The position numbers and the translations under genes were made by a program. A DNA stretch of 64,000 nt from Nocardioides renjunii (lineage in GTDB: Bacteria; Actinomycetota; Actinomycetes; Propionibacteriales; Nocardioidaceae), in NCBI RefSeq assembly GCF_034661175.1, contig NZ_CP141058.1, positions 62,001 to 126,000 on the forward strand, written 5' to 3'. This document shows, in pieces, positions 28,041 through 36,881 of the stretch. The stretch's first letter is position 1; each line of letters begins with the position of its first letter. The notes beneath the pieces were generated by a model. It saw only the letters and a program-made list of their open reading frames with translations, did not search any database and was not told the DNA's origin.

Positions 28041-29072
28041 ATGAACGCCACGGTCCGACTCACCCAGTACGCCGCGGGCGGCGGCTGCGCCTGCAAGGTC
28101 CCGCCCGGCGAGCTCGAGCGGGTCCTGGGCGGCCTGACCGGCGGCCGCGCGACCGGGCCCGTGCCGGACGCCGGCGAGCGGGAGGGCGATCTCGTCGTCG
28201 GCGTCGAGCACGGTGACGACGCCGCGGCCGTGCGCATCCACCCGGCTGCGGACGGCACGGGCCGGGTCGTCATCCTCACCACCGACTTCTTCACGCCGGT
28301 CGTCGACCACCCCTACGACTGGGGCAGGATCGCCGCGACCAACGCGCTGTCCGACGTCTACGCGATGGGTGGCACGCCGGTGGTCGCGGTCAACCTGCTC
28401 GGCTGGCCGCGTGACCGATTGCCGTTCGAGCTCGCCGCCGAGGTGATGCGGGGCGGCGCGGAGGCGTGCGCGGCGGCCGGCACCCACCTCGCCGGCGGTC
28501 ACAGCATCGACGACCCGGAGCCGAAGTACGGCCTGGCGGTCACCGGCCTGGGCGACCCCGACAGGCTGCTCCGCAACGACGCGGCGCGTCCCGGGCTGCC
28601 GCTCACCCTCACCAAGCCGCTCGGGCTCGGTGTGCTCAACAACCGGCACAAGGCGACGGGAGAGCGCTTCGAGGAGGCGGTCGCCGTGATGAGCGCGCTC
28701 AACCGCGAGGCGTCGGAGCAGGCGCTCGCCGCCGGCGTCCGGGCCGCGACGGACGTGACCGGGTTCGGGCTGCTCGGCCACCTGATGAAGATGATGCGGG
28801 CCAGCGGCACCTCCGCCGTGGTGGACGCCGCGGCGGTTCCCTACGTCGCGGGGGCGCGTGAGTCGCTCGCCGAGGGCTTCGTGCCGGGCGGCAGCCGGCG
28901 CAACCTCGACTGGGTCCGCGAGCACCTCGACGCCTCCGTCGACGAGGACGAGCTGGTGCTCCTCGCCGACGCCCAGACGTCGGGCGGGCTCCTGGTGGTC
29001 GGGGAGCTCCCGGGTCATCCGGTGATCGGCGAGGTCGTGCCGGCGCGCGACGCGCTGCTCACGGTCCGCTGA
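28041..29072 (+). CDS. selD: Selenide, water dikinase SelD
   Basis: Makes selenophosphate, the selenium donor for SelA, from selenide and ATP. The 343-aa protein starts MNATVRLTQYAAGGGCACKV. Cys16 and Lys19 correspond to the catalytic Cys17 and Lys20 of E. coli SelD, so this SelD is a cysteine form, not itself a selenoprotein. Further hallmarks are TTDFFTPVVDHPYDWGRIAATNALSDVYAMGGTPV, GGHSIDDPEPKYGLAVTG, TDVTGFGLLGH and DAQTSGGLLV. The GTG three codons upstream (28032) is an alternative start; neither has a clear ribosome binding site. It lies 85 bp before the formate dehydrogenase genes on the same strand. Confidence 0.95.
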   Translation: MNATVRLTQYAAGGGCACKVPPGELERVLGGLTGGRATGPVPDAGEREGDLVVGVEHGDDAAAVRIHPAADGTGRVVILTTDFFTPVVDHPYDWGRIAATNALSDVYAMGGTPVVAVNLLGWPRDRLPFELAAEVMRGGAEACAAAGTHLAGGHSIDDPEPKYGLAVTGLGDPDRLLRNDAARPGLPLTLTKPLGLGVLNNRHKATGERFEEAVAVMSALNREASEQALAAGVRAATDVTGFGLLGHLMKMMRASGTSAVVDAAAVPYVAGARESLAEGFVPGGSRRNLDWVREHLDASVDEDELVLLADAQTSGGLLVVGELPGHPVIGEVVPARDALLTVR

Positions 29073-29157
29073 CCCACCCCGGGGGGCGGTGCACGGGGTC
29101 GCCGGCAGTCGTAGGGTCGGCCGCAGGCACCGGACGACGGTCCACCAGGAGGCTCGG

Positions 29158-32100
29158 GTGACGACGGAGAAGGCAGGACGCACCAAGCGGTCGCTGCTGC
29201 CGTGGCCGGTCCTGCGCCAGCTCGCCGACGGCGACATCCTCGGCCGCGGCCGCTCGGTGCGCTCGAAGCGCACCGACGAGGTGGTGCCGCGCACCACGAG
29301 CGCCGACCGGGTGGCGCACAGCGTGTGTCCCTACTGCGCCGTGGGCTGTGCCCAGAAGGTCTTCGTCAAGGACGAGAAGGTCGTCCAGATCGAGGGCAAC
29401 CCCGACAGCCCGGTCAACCGCGGGCGGCTGTGCCCCAAGGGCTCGGCGAGCAAGAACCTCGTCACCAGCGACCTGCGGCAGACGACGGTCCGCTACCGGG
29501 CGCCGTACGCCACGGAGTGGCAGGACCTCGAGCTCCACACGGCGATGGAGATGGTCGCCGACCGCGTGCTGAGGTCGCGCAAGGACAGCTGGCAGGACAT
29601 CGACGAGCACGGCCGCAAGGTCCGGCGCACGATGGGCATCGCCAGCCTCGGCGGCGCCACGCTGGACAACGAGGAGAACTACCTCATCAAGAAGCTCTTC
29701 ACGGCGATGGGCGCCATCCAGATCGAGAACCAGGCGCGCATTTGACACTCCGCCACCGTCCCCGGTCTGGGGACCAGCTTCGGACGCGGCGGCGCCACCG
29801 GGTTCCAGCAGGACCTGGCGGAGGCTGACTGCATCGTCATCCAGGGCTCCAACATGGCCGAGGCCCACCCGGTGGGCTTCCAGTGGGTCATGGAGGCCAA
29901 GAAGCGCGGCGCGCGGATTATCCACGTCGACCCGCGGTTCACCCGGACCAGCGCCGTGGCGCACCAGCACGTCCCGATCCGGGTCGGCAGCGACATCGCG
30001 TTCCTCGGCGGGATCATCAACCACGTCCTGCAGAACGAGCTCGACTTCCGCGAGTACGTCGTCAGCTACACCAACGCGGCCAACATCGTCAGCGACGCGT
30101 TCGAGGACGTCGACGACCTCGACGGGCTGTTCTCCGGGTTCGACGCCGAGTCGCGCACCTACGACCCGACGAGCTGGCAGTTCGCGCAGGAGGACGAGGA
30201 CGGCGAGCTGGGCCCGGCCCAGGCCGACGACGCCGGGGACACCGCAGAGCAGCGCAACACCGCCGCCGGCATGCAGAACGAGTCGCACGGCATGCAGGTC
30301 GGCAGCCACCCGCCCCGCGACGAGACGCTGCAGCACCCGATGTGCGTCTTCCAGGTGCTGAAGCGTCACTACGCCCGCTACACCCCCGAGGTCGTCGAGC
30401 AGATCTGCGGCGTCTCGCAGGAGGACTTCCTCGAGGTGTGCCGGGCCTGGACGGAGAACTCCGGCCGCGAGCGGACCACCGCGCTCGTCTACAGCGTCGG
30501 CTGGACGCAGCACAGCGTCGGCGTGCAGTACATCCGGGCGGGTGCGATCCTCCAGCTGCTCCTGGGCAACATGGGCCGCCCCGGCGGTGGGATCATGGCG
30601 CTCCGCGGCCACGCCAGCATCCAGGGCTCCACCGACATCCCGACGCTCTTCAACATCCTCCCCGGCTACCTGCCCATGCCGAACGCGGAGAGCCACCAGA
30701 CGCTCACCGACTGGATCGACAGCGTCCGCAACCCCGGCAGCAAGGGCTTCTGGTCCAACGCGGGCGCCTACGGCGTCAACCTGCTCAAGGCCTACTGGGG
30801 GGACGCGGCGACGCCCGAGAACGACTTCTGCTTCGACTACGTCCCCAAGATCACCGGCGACCACGGCACCTACCGGACGGTGCTCGACATGATCGACGGC
30901 AAGGTGCAGGGCTACTTCCTCCTCGGGCAGAACCCGGCCGTCGGCTCGGCCCACGGCCGCGCGCAGCGACTCGGCATGGCCAACCTCGACTGGGTGGTGG
31001 TCCGCGACCTCTTCGAGATCGAGAGCGCGACGTTCTGGAAGGACTCGCCGGAGGTCGCCACCGGCGAGATCGTGCCGGAGGAGTGCCGCACCGAGGTGTT
31101 CCTCTTCCCCGCCGCCTCCCACGTGGAGAAGGAGGGCACCTTCACGCAGACCCAGCGGATGCTGCAGTGGCGGGAGAAGGCCGTCGAGCCGCCGGGCGAC
31201 GCCCGCTCGGAGCTGTGGTTCTTCTACCACCTCGGCCGGATGATGCGGGAGCGGCTGGCGGAGTCCACCGACGAGCGCGACCGACCGCTGCTGGACCTCA
31301 ACTGGGACTACCCCGTGCACGGCGAGGAGGCCTCGTCCGGCTGGGGCGAGCCCAGCGCCGAGGCCGTCCTCAAGGAGATCAACGGCTACGAGATCGCCAC
31401 CGGTCGGCCGCTGTCGGGCTTCGCGGAGATGAAGGACGACGGCTCCACCATGGGTGGCTGCTGGATCTACAGCGGCGTCTACGCCGACGGCGTCAACCAG
31501 GCCGCGCGCCGCACGTCGCGCCACGACCAGTCCTACGTCGCCCCGGAGTGGGGCTGGGCCTGGCCGATGAACCGGCGGCTGCTCTACAACCGCGCCTCGG
31601 CCGACCCCGAGGGCAGGCCGTGGAGCGAGCGCAAGGCCTATGTCTGGTGGGACGAGGAGAACGGCGAGTGGACCGGCAAGGACGTGCCGGACTTCGAGAA
31701 GAAGAAGCCGCCGTCCTACCGCGCCCCGGAGGGATCCGACGGCGTCGCGGCCATCGAGGGCATCGACCCGTTCATCATGCAGGGCGACGGGAAGGGTGCG
31801 CTCTACGCGCCGCAGGGACTGATCGACGGGCCGATGCCCACCCACTACGAGCCGGTCGAGTCGCCGTTCCGCAACCTCCTCCACGGCCAGCAGGGCAACC
31901 CGACGCGCAAGGAGTACCGCCGCGCCGACAACCCGCTGAACCCGGACCCCCGGGAGCCGGGGGCGGCCGAGGTCTTCCCCTACGTCTTCACCACCAGCAG
32001 GCTCACCGAGCACCACACGGCCGGTGCGATGAGCCGCTACGTCCAGCACCTCGCCGAGCTGCAGCCGGAGATGTTCATCGAGGTGTCCCCGGAGCTGGCC

Positions 32101-32538
32101 CGCGAGCGCGGGCTCGAGCACATGGGCTGGTGCCACGTGGTGACGGCCCGTTCGGCGGTCGAGGGCCGGGTCATGGTCACCGAGCGGCTGCGGCCGCTGC
32201 GCGTGGAGGACCGGACCGTGCACCAGGTGTGGCTGCCCTACCACTGGGGTCAGGGCGGCCTGGTCAGCGGCGACTCGGCCAACGACCTGTTCGGCATCTC
32301 GCTCGACCCCAACGTGCTGATCCAGGAGAGCAAGGTCGGCACCTGCGACGTCCGTCCCGGACGTCGTCCCACCGGTCCCGAGCTGCGCGAGTACGTCGAG
32401 GGGTACGCCCGCCGGGCGGGCGTCCTCGACATCGGCGGCAACGTCGTGGTCACCGCCTCCGCCGACGCCCAGGAGCGGTCGGCGGCCGCCCAGGACGGCG
32501 AGGACCAGCACTCACCGCAGCAGCAGGAGGACCAGTGA
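29158..32538 (+). CDS. Formate dehydrogenase alpha subunit, selenocysteine-containing (UGA at 29743-29745)
   Basis: Catalytic molybdopterin (bis-MGD) subunit oxidising formate to CO2; 1126 aa if the internal TGA at codon 196 is read as selenocysteine. The N-terminus has the Fe4S4 site (Cys57, Cys60, Cys64, Cys92). The active-site region reads ENQARI-Sec-HSATVPGLGTSFGRGG, matching the ARV-Sec-HGP motif of FdnG/FdoG, and the downstream sequence continues in the same frame with full family similarity (GSNMAEAHPVG, DPRFTRTSAVAHQH). An Asp/Glu/Gln-rich insert lies at about 345-385. The GTG start has AGGAGG seven bases upstream. It overlaps the beta-subunit gene (GTGA). Two separate genes or a frameshift is the wrong reading; the complete sel set nearby supports readthrough. 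Confidence 0.95.
29746..29774 (+). promoter_or_regulatory. Bacterial SECIS element of the formate dehydrogenase mRNA
   Basis: Right after the UGA (29743-29745) and a 12-nt spacer comes a perfect 6-bp hairpin, GTCCCC (29758-29763) with GGGGAC (29769-29774). Its loop is GGTCT, the same sequence as in the E. coli fdhF SECIS loop. The spacing is close to the E. coli one. SelB should bind here to deliver Sec-tRNA. Confidence 0.85.
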
Positions 32539-33464
32539 CCGGCCCCAACAGCCTCTTCGGCCCACTCGACCCCGCACCGGACGCCGGCTACGTCGACGCG
32601 CCGAAGCGCAAGGGCTTCTTCACCGACACCAGCGTGTGCATCGGCTGCAAGGCCTGCGAGGTCGCCTGCAAGGAGTGGAACGACGTCCCGGAGAACCTCT
32701 ACGAGATGCTCGGGACGAGCTACGACAACAGCCACTCGCTCAACGCCAACCAGTGGCGGCACGTGGCGTTCATCGAGCAGCCCGCGGGCCGCCCGCAGCG
32801 CCCCGCCCGCGAGCAGGTCGACCTCGGCATGCCGACGGTCGGCGCCGCCCCGACCGGGGTGGCGGAGGAGGAGAAGCCGGACTTCCGCTGGCTGATGTCG
32901 TCGGACGTCTGCAAGCACTGCACCCACGCCGCCTGCCTGGACGTGTGCCCGACCGGCTCGCTGTTCCGCTCGGAGTTCGGCACCGTCGTGGTGCAGGACG
33001 ACATCTGCAACGGCTGCGGCTACTGCGTGGCGGCCTGCCCCTACGGCGTGATCGACCGGCGCAGGGGACCGGAGGGGGACCCCAAGGTCGGGATCGCCCA
33101 GAAGTGCACCCTCTGCTACGACCGACTCACCGACGACCAGCGGCCGGCGTGCGCCCAGGCGTGCCCGACGGAGTCCATCCAGTACGGCGACGTGGAGGAG
33201 CTGCGGGAGCGGGCGAGCGCGCGGGTCGCGACGCTGCACGAGCAGGGCGTCATGGACGCGCGCCTCTACGGCAACGACCCCGACGACGGCGTCGGCGGCA
33301 CGGGGGCGATGTTCCTGCTGCTCGACGAGCCGGAGGTCTACGGGCTCCCGCCGGACCCGGTCGTCACCACCAAGGACCTGCCCGCCATGTACAAGAAGGC
33401 CGGGATGGCCGCGGTCGCGATGATCGGCGGCGCCGCGCTGTCGTTCTTGGGGCGACGGCGATGA
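32535..33464 (+). CDS. Formate dehydrogenase iron-sulfur (beta) subunit
   Basis: Electron-transfer subunit of 309 aa carrying four Fe4S4 clusters, linking the catalytic subunit to the membrane. Cysteine groups are CIGCKACEVACKEW, CKHCTHAACLDVCPTG, CNGCGYCVAACPYG and CTLCYDRL with CAQACPTE. A C-terminal hydrophobic segment (AGMAAVAMIGGAALSFL) should anchor it to the membrane. The GTG overlaps the alpha-subunit stop (GTGA) and the stop overlaps the next ATG (ATGA), so the three subunits are translationally coupled. No twin-arginine signal is seen on this protein or on the alpha subunit, so the complex may face the cytoplasm (inference). Confidence 0.93.
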   Translation: MTGPNSLFGPLDPAPDAGYVDAPKRKGFFTDTSVCIGCKACEVACKEWNDVPENLYEMLGTSYDNSHSLNANQWRHVAFIEQPAGRPQRPAREQVDLGMPTVGAAPTGVAEEEKPDFRWLMSSDVCKHCTHAACLDVCPTGSLFRSEFGTVVVQDDICNGCGYCVAACPYGVIDRRRGPEGDPKVGIAQKCTLCYDRLTDDQRPACAQACPTESIQYGDVEELRERASARVATLHEQGVMDARLYGNDPDDGVGGTGAMFLLLDEPEVYGLPPDPVVTTKDLPAMYKKAGMAAVAMIGGAALSFLGRRR

Positions 33465-34522
33465 CGCGGCCGACGTCCGAGCCGACGGTCGAGGTCACCC
33501 ACGGTGGCAGCCCGGGGCGGGAGCGCGACCACCGGCGCGGGAAGCGTCGCGGACGCGGTGGCGGCGCGGAGCAGTCGATGGTGCCCGACGCCGACTTCAC
33601 GTCCTACTACGGTCGACCGATCGTCAAGGCGGCTCCGTGGGAGCACGACATCGCCTACTACCTCTTCACCGGCGGCGTCGCGGCCGGCAGCTCGCTGCTC
33701 GCAGCCGGCGCGGACCTCACGGGCCGCCCGGGCCTGCGTCGCGTGGCCCGGCTCGGCTCGCTCGGCGGCCTGCTGGCCAGCATCGGCTTCCTCGTCCACG
33801 ACCTGGGCCGGCCGAGCCGCTTCCTCAACATGCTGCGGGTCGCCAAGCTGACCTCCCCGATGTCGGTCGGCACCTGGATCCTCTCGATCCACGGGCCGTT
33901 CGCCGCGCTGGCGTCGGCGGCCGAGCTGGCCGGGATGCTGCCGAGCCGGTGGCAGGGCGGACCGGTCCGCCTGCTGCTGGCCGCCGGCCGACCGGCCGGC
34001 CTGGCGGGCGCGCTCACCGCGCCCCCGGTCGCGGCGTACACCGCGGTGCTGCTGGCCGACACCGCGACGCCGGCGTGGCACGCGGCCCACGAGGACCTGC
34101 CCTTCGTCTTCTGCGGGTCGGCCGCGGCGGCGTCGGGCGGCCTGGGCCTCCTCGGGTCGCCGCTCGCCGAGGCCGGACCGGCGCGCGCCTTCGCCGTCGG
34201 CGGCGCCCTCGTCGAGCTCGCGGCCGAGCGCCGGATGGAGCGGGCGATGGGCCTGTCGGCCGAGACCCTCCACCACGGGGTCGCCGGCCGCTGGGTCCGC
34301 GCCAGCATCACCCTGACCGTCGCCGGCGCCGTCGGCGCCGTGGCGGGCCGGCGCAGCCGCGCGCTGTCGGCCGTGTCGGGGGCGGCGCTGATGGCCGGCT
34401 CGCTGTGCACGCGGATGGGGGTCTTCGAGGCGGGCATCGCCTCGGCGCGCGACCCGAAGTACACCGTCGTACCCCAGCGTGAGCGGCTCGAGCGCGGGGA
34501 ACCGGTGCGGCACCACGAGTGA
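33461..34522 (+). CDS. NrfD/PsrC-like membrane subunit of the formate dehydrogenase
   Basis: Polytopic membrane protein of 353 aa, expected to pass electrons to the quinone pool. After a basic N-terminal stretch comes PWEHDIAYYLFTGGVAAGSSLLAAGADL, typical for NrfD-type subunits, then HDLGRPSRFLNMLRV with TSPMSVGTWILS (both strongly conserved in NrfD), and several further helices. It is not the cytochrome b556 gamma subunit of E. coli FdnGHI; NrfD partners are usual in Actinobacteria. The ATG overlaps the beta-subunit stop. Confidence 0.9.
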   Translation: MTRPTSEPTVEVTHGGSPGRERDHRRGKRRGRGGGAEQSMVPDADFTSYYGRPIVKAAPWEHDIAYYLFTGGVAAGSSLLAAGADLTGRPGLRRVARLGSLGGLLASIGFLVHDLGRPSRFLNMLRVAKLTSPMSVGTWILSIHGPFAALASAAELAGMLPSRWQGGPVRLLLAAGRPAGLAGALTAPPVAAYTAVLLADTATPAWHAAHEDLPFVFCGSAAAASGGLGLLGSPLAEAGPARAFAVGGALVELAAERRMERAMGLSAETLHHGVAGRWVRASITLTVAGAVGAVAGRRSRALSAVSGAALMAGSLCTRMGVFEAGIASARDPKYTVVPQRERLERGEPVRHHE

Positions 34523-34563
34523 TCCCCTGGGGGAGAGCCGAGGGGACGGGCGAAGGAGACGAC

Positions 34564-35856
34564 ATGGCACACACCCACACGGCAGGGACCGGCGTGTCGG
34601 AGCCCTCCGCGCGCACGGGCAACCGCTGGCTGCTCGTCGCCGGCGCGCTGCTGCTGCAGCTGGCCATCGGCGGCGTCTACGCCTGGTCGGTGATCGGCGG
34701 GGCGCTCGGTGAGGCGGACTCCTGGCAGCTGGGGAAGGTGCAGGCGGCACTGCCCTTCACCGTCAGCGTCGGGATGATCTTCATCGGCAGCTTCCTCGGC
34801 GGCCGGATCCAGGACGACCACGGACCGCGGCTGGTCGCCCTCGCCGGCGGCACGATCTACGCCGGCGGGATCCTGCTCGCCTCCCTGGCCAACACCTCCG
34901 ACGACTACTGGCTGCTCATCGTCGGCTACGGCGTGGTCAGCGGGTTCGGCCTCGGCTTCGCCTACATCGTGCCGATCGCCATGCTGCAGAAGTGGTTCCC
35001 CGACAAGAAGGGCCTCATCACCGGCCTCGCCGTCGGCGGGTTCGGCTTCGGCGCGGTGATCACCGCGCCCGTCGCGCAGTGGCTCATCGACCGCGACCCG
35101 CAGGACCCGACCAGCGCGTTCCTGCCACTGGGGCTGGCCTACCTCGTGATGGCGCTGGCCGGGGCGTCGGTCTTCCGCAACCCGCCCGAGGGCTACACCG
35201 TCCCGGGCCACGAGCCACCGGCCGCGACCGCGACCGGCGACGGCAGTGGGGACTACAGCACCAGCGAGGCGCTGCGCACGCCCCAGTGGTACCTCCTGAC
35301 CGCCATCCTCACCCTCAGCGTCAGCGCCGGCATCTCGCTGATCTCGCAGGCCAAGGCCAGCGCCACGGACATCGCGGGCTTCAGCGTGACGGGCGCGGCC
35401 GCGGTGGTCGGCGTGCTCGCGATCTTCAACGGCGCCGGCCGCATCGTGTGGGCCGGCATCTCCGACCGGATCGGCCGGATGCGCACCTTCGCCGCGATCC
35501 TCGTCCTGCAGGGTGTGTGCCTCATCGCGCTGCCGCACGCCGGGAGCGCGCTGCTGTTCACCGTCCTGGCCGCGATCATCTACCTCTGCTACGGCGGCGC
35601 CTTCGGCACGATGCCCGCGACCGCGGGCGACTACTTCGGCCTCCGTGACGCCGGCGCCATCTACGGGCTGATGCTCATCGGGTGGAGCCTCGGCGGCATC
35701 CTCGGACCGGTCGTCGCGTCCGCCCTGATCGGCGAGGACAAGGCCTACACGGTGGCCTACACGACGGTGGGCGTCATCGCGCTGGCGTCGGTGGCGCTCA
35801 CCTTCGTGACCAAGGTGCCCGCCGGACGCCGGGTGGGCGACGCGGGCCACGCGTAG
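34564..35856 (+). CDS. OFA-family MFS transporter (oxalate/formate antiporter-like)
   Basis: Twelve-helix major facilitator of 430 aa. The start is NRWLLVAGALLLQLAIGGVYAWSVIGGAL, the OFA-family signature, and later parts include GYGVVSGFGLGFAYIVPIAMLQKWFPDKKGLITGLAVGGFGFGA and GGAFGTMPATAGDYFGLRDAGAIYGLMLIGWSLGG. OFA members exchange carboxylates such as oxalate and formate. It lies 41 bp after the formate dehydrogenase membrane subunit on the same strand, so formate (or oxalate/formate exchange) is a reasonable substrate guess, not proven. The ATG at 34564 has GGAG upstream. Confidence 0.88.
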   Translation: MAHTHTAGTGVSEPSARTGNRWLLVAGALLLQLAIGGVYAWSVIGGALGEADSWQLGKVQAALPFTVSVGMIFIGSFLGGRIQDDHGPRLVALAGGTIYAGGILLASLANTSDDYWLLIVGYGVVSGFGLGFAYIVPIAMLQKWFPDKKGLITGLAVGGFGFGAVITAPVAQWLIDRDPQDPTSAFLPLGLAYLVMALAGASVFRNPPEGYTVPGHEPPAATATGDGSGDYSTSEALRTPQWYLLTAILTLSVSAGISLISQAKASATDIAGFSVTGAAAVVGVLAIFNGAGRIVWAGISDRIGRMRTFAAILVLQGVCLIALPHAGSALLFTVLAAIIYLCYGGAFGTMPATAGDYFGLRDAGAIYGLMLIGWSLGGILGPVVASALIGEDKAYTVAYTTVGVIALASVALTFVTKVPAGRRVGDAGHA

Positions 35857-35891
35857 GGCCCCGGCACACCGCTGGGGCCCGGCACGACGGG

Positions 35892-36863
35892 CTAGGCAGC
35901 GCGCCTGGCGTGCGCCGCCTCGACGGCCTCGCGGAAGGCGCGCACGACGTAGGCCGGCACCGGCATGCCCTGCCCGCGTGCCCACAGCAGCTCGCGCTCG
36001 ACCCGGGCGATCGACTCGGTGAAGGCGTCGACGTCGCGGTCGATCCCGAGGGTGATCATCACCTCGCCGAAGTCGGCGCGCTGGGCGTCGTCGTTGACCC
36101 CGACCGGGCCGTAGCTCAGCGCGCGCAGGCGCCGCACCAGCCAGCGCTGCCACCCGGCCAGCTCGGTGGCCAGGCCCTGCGCGGACATCTTGTAGAACGC
36201 GTAGTGGCCGGGCTCCTGGCGCCGGATCGGCGCGATGACGGTGTCGGCGACCGCGTGCTCGCCCAGCTCGCGCACGCCGTCGTGCAGCAGGTTGTAGGCC
36301 AGGACCGCCGACCGCTCGGTGGACATGCCGGTCAGGTAGTAGAGCATCCGGCTCACGTCCTGCACCGCCTCGAGCCGGCCGAGCGCGCCCAGGACGCGCA
36401 GCTTCGCCGACACGTGGTCGCGCTCCGGCGCCGCCGGAGGCCGGCCGATGCGCACCTGCAGCTCGTCGAGGATCTGCCCGTGCCGCACCTCCTGGGGCTG
36501 CCACACGTCGGCGTAGAAGTGGCGGTCCACCTCCGGCGGGTCGGGCAGCAGGGTCAGCAGCTCGAGCACGTTGCGGTCGACCTCCAGCTCGACGCGCGCC
36601 ATGTAGTCCAGGACGTGGCCGAAGCGCCGGGACAGGCCGGCCGGGTCGCGGACGGTGAAGTCGACGCTCGCCAGGTCGATCGGCGGGTGCTGGTCGCCGA
36701 GGCGCTCGACGTGCTCGGCCAGCCGCTGCGCGGGCGTCGTACGACGGGCGGACGGGCGCGCGGACAGGCTCGCGGACGGGCCGTCGCTGGGAGGGCGGAG
36801 GACGGTCACGGCGGTGTTCGGCACGGACGCCCGCACGGATGGTTCATGCGATGGGCTGTGCAT
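35892..36863 (-). CDS. Ferritin-like diiron protein of unknown function
   Basis: A 323-aa, largely helical protein with a four-helix diiron pattern: Glu in RVELEVDRN, ExxH in PQEVRHGQIL, Glu in STERSAVLAYNLL and ExxH in RQEPGHYAFYKMSA. This E...ExxH...E...ExxH set is that of ferritin-like carboxylate-bridged diiron oxygenases or desaturases. The first 50 or so residues are Ser/Pro/Arg-rich and may be disordered; a later start is possible. I recall similar actinobacterial proteins being mislabelled as LepA-like GTPases, but no P-loop is visible here. It is divergent (18 bp) from a DHA2 transporter. The substrate is unknown. Confidence 0.7.
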   Translation of the reverse strand: MHSPSHEPSVRASVPNTAVTVLRPPSDGPSASLSARPSARRTTPAQRLAEHVERLGDQHPPIDLASVDFTVRDPAGLSRRFGHVLDYMARVELEVDRNVLELLTLLPDPPEVDRHFYADVWQPQEVRHGQILDELQVRIGRPPAAPERDHVSAKLRVLGALGRLEAVQDVSRMLYYLTGMSTERSAVLAYNLLHDGVRELGEHAVADTVIAPIRRQEPGHYAFYKMSAQGLATELAGWQRWLVRRLRALSYGPVGVNDDAQRADFGEVMITLGIDRDVDAFTESIARVERELLWARGQGMPVPAYVVRAFREAVEAAHARRAA

Positions 36864-36881
36864 GGGCCCTAGTCTCTCCTC

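Noticed and set aside
29743..29745. Formate dehydrogenase as a nonsense-mutated pseudogene
   Set aside because: The UGA is at the known Sec position, a SECIS hairpin follows at the right distance, both sides remain in frame and the complete sel gene set is adjacent.
29059..32511. A 1150-codon open frame antisense to the formate dehydrogenase alpha gene, and similar giant antisense frames at 35892-40895 and 40769-44395
   Set aside because: In high-GC DNA the complementary frame of a real gene often lacks stops. These translations are compositionally biased (Arg/Asp/Gly/Val-rich), match no family along their shadow part, and the true genes in the other frame are clear.
35892..36863. LepA/GTPase annotation for the diiron gene
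   Set aside because: No P-loop or other GTPase motif is visible; the two ExxH motifs fit a ferritin-like protein.
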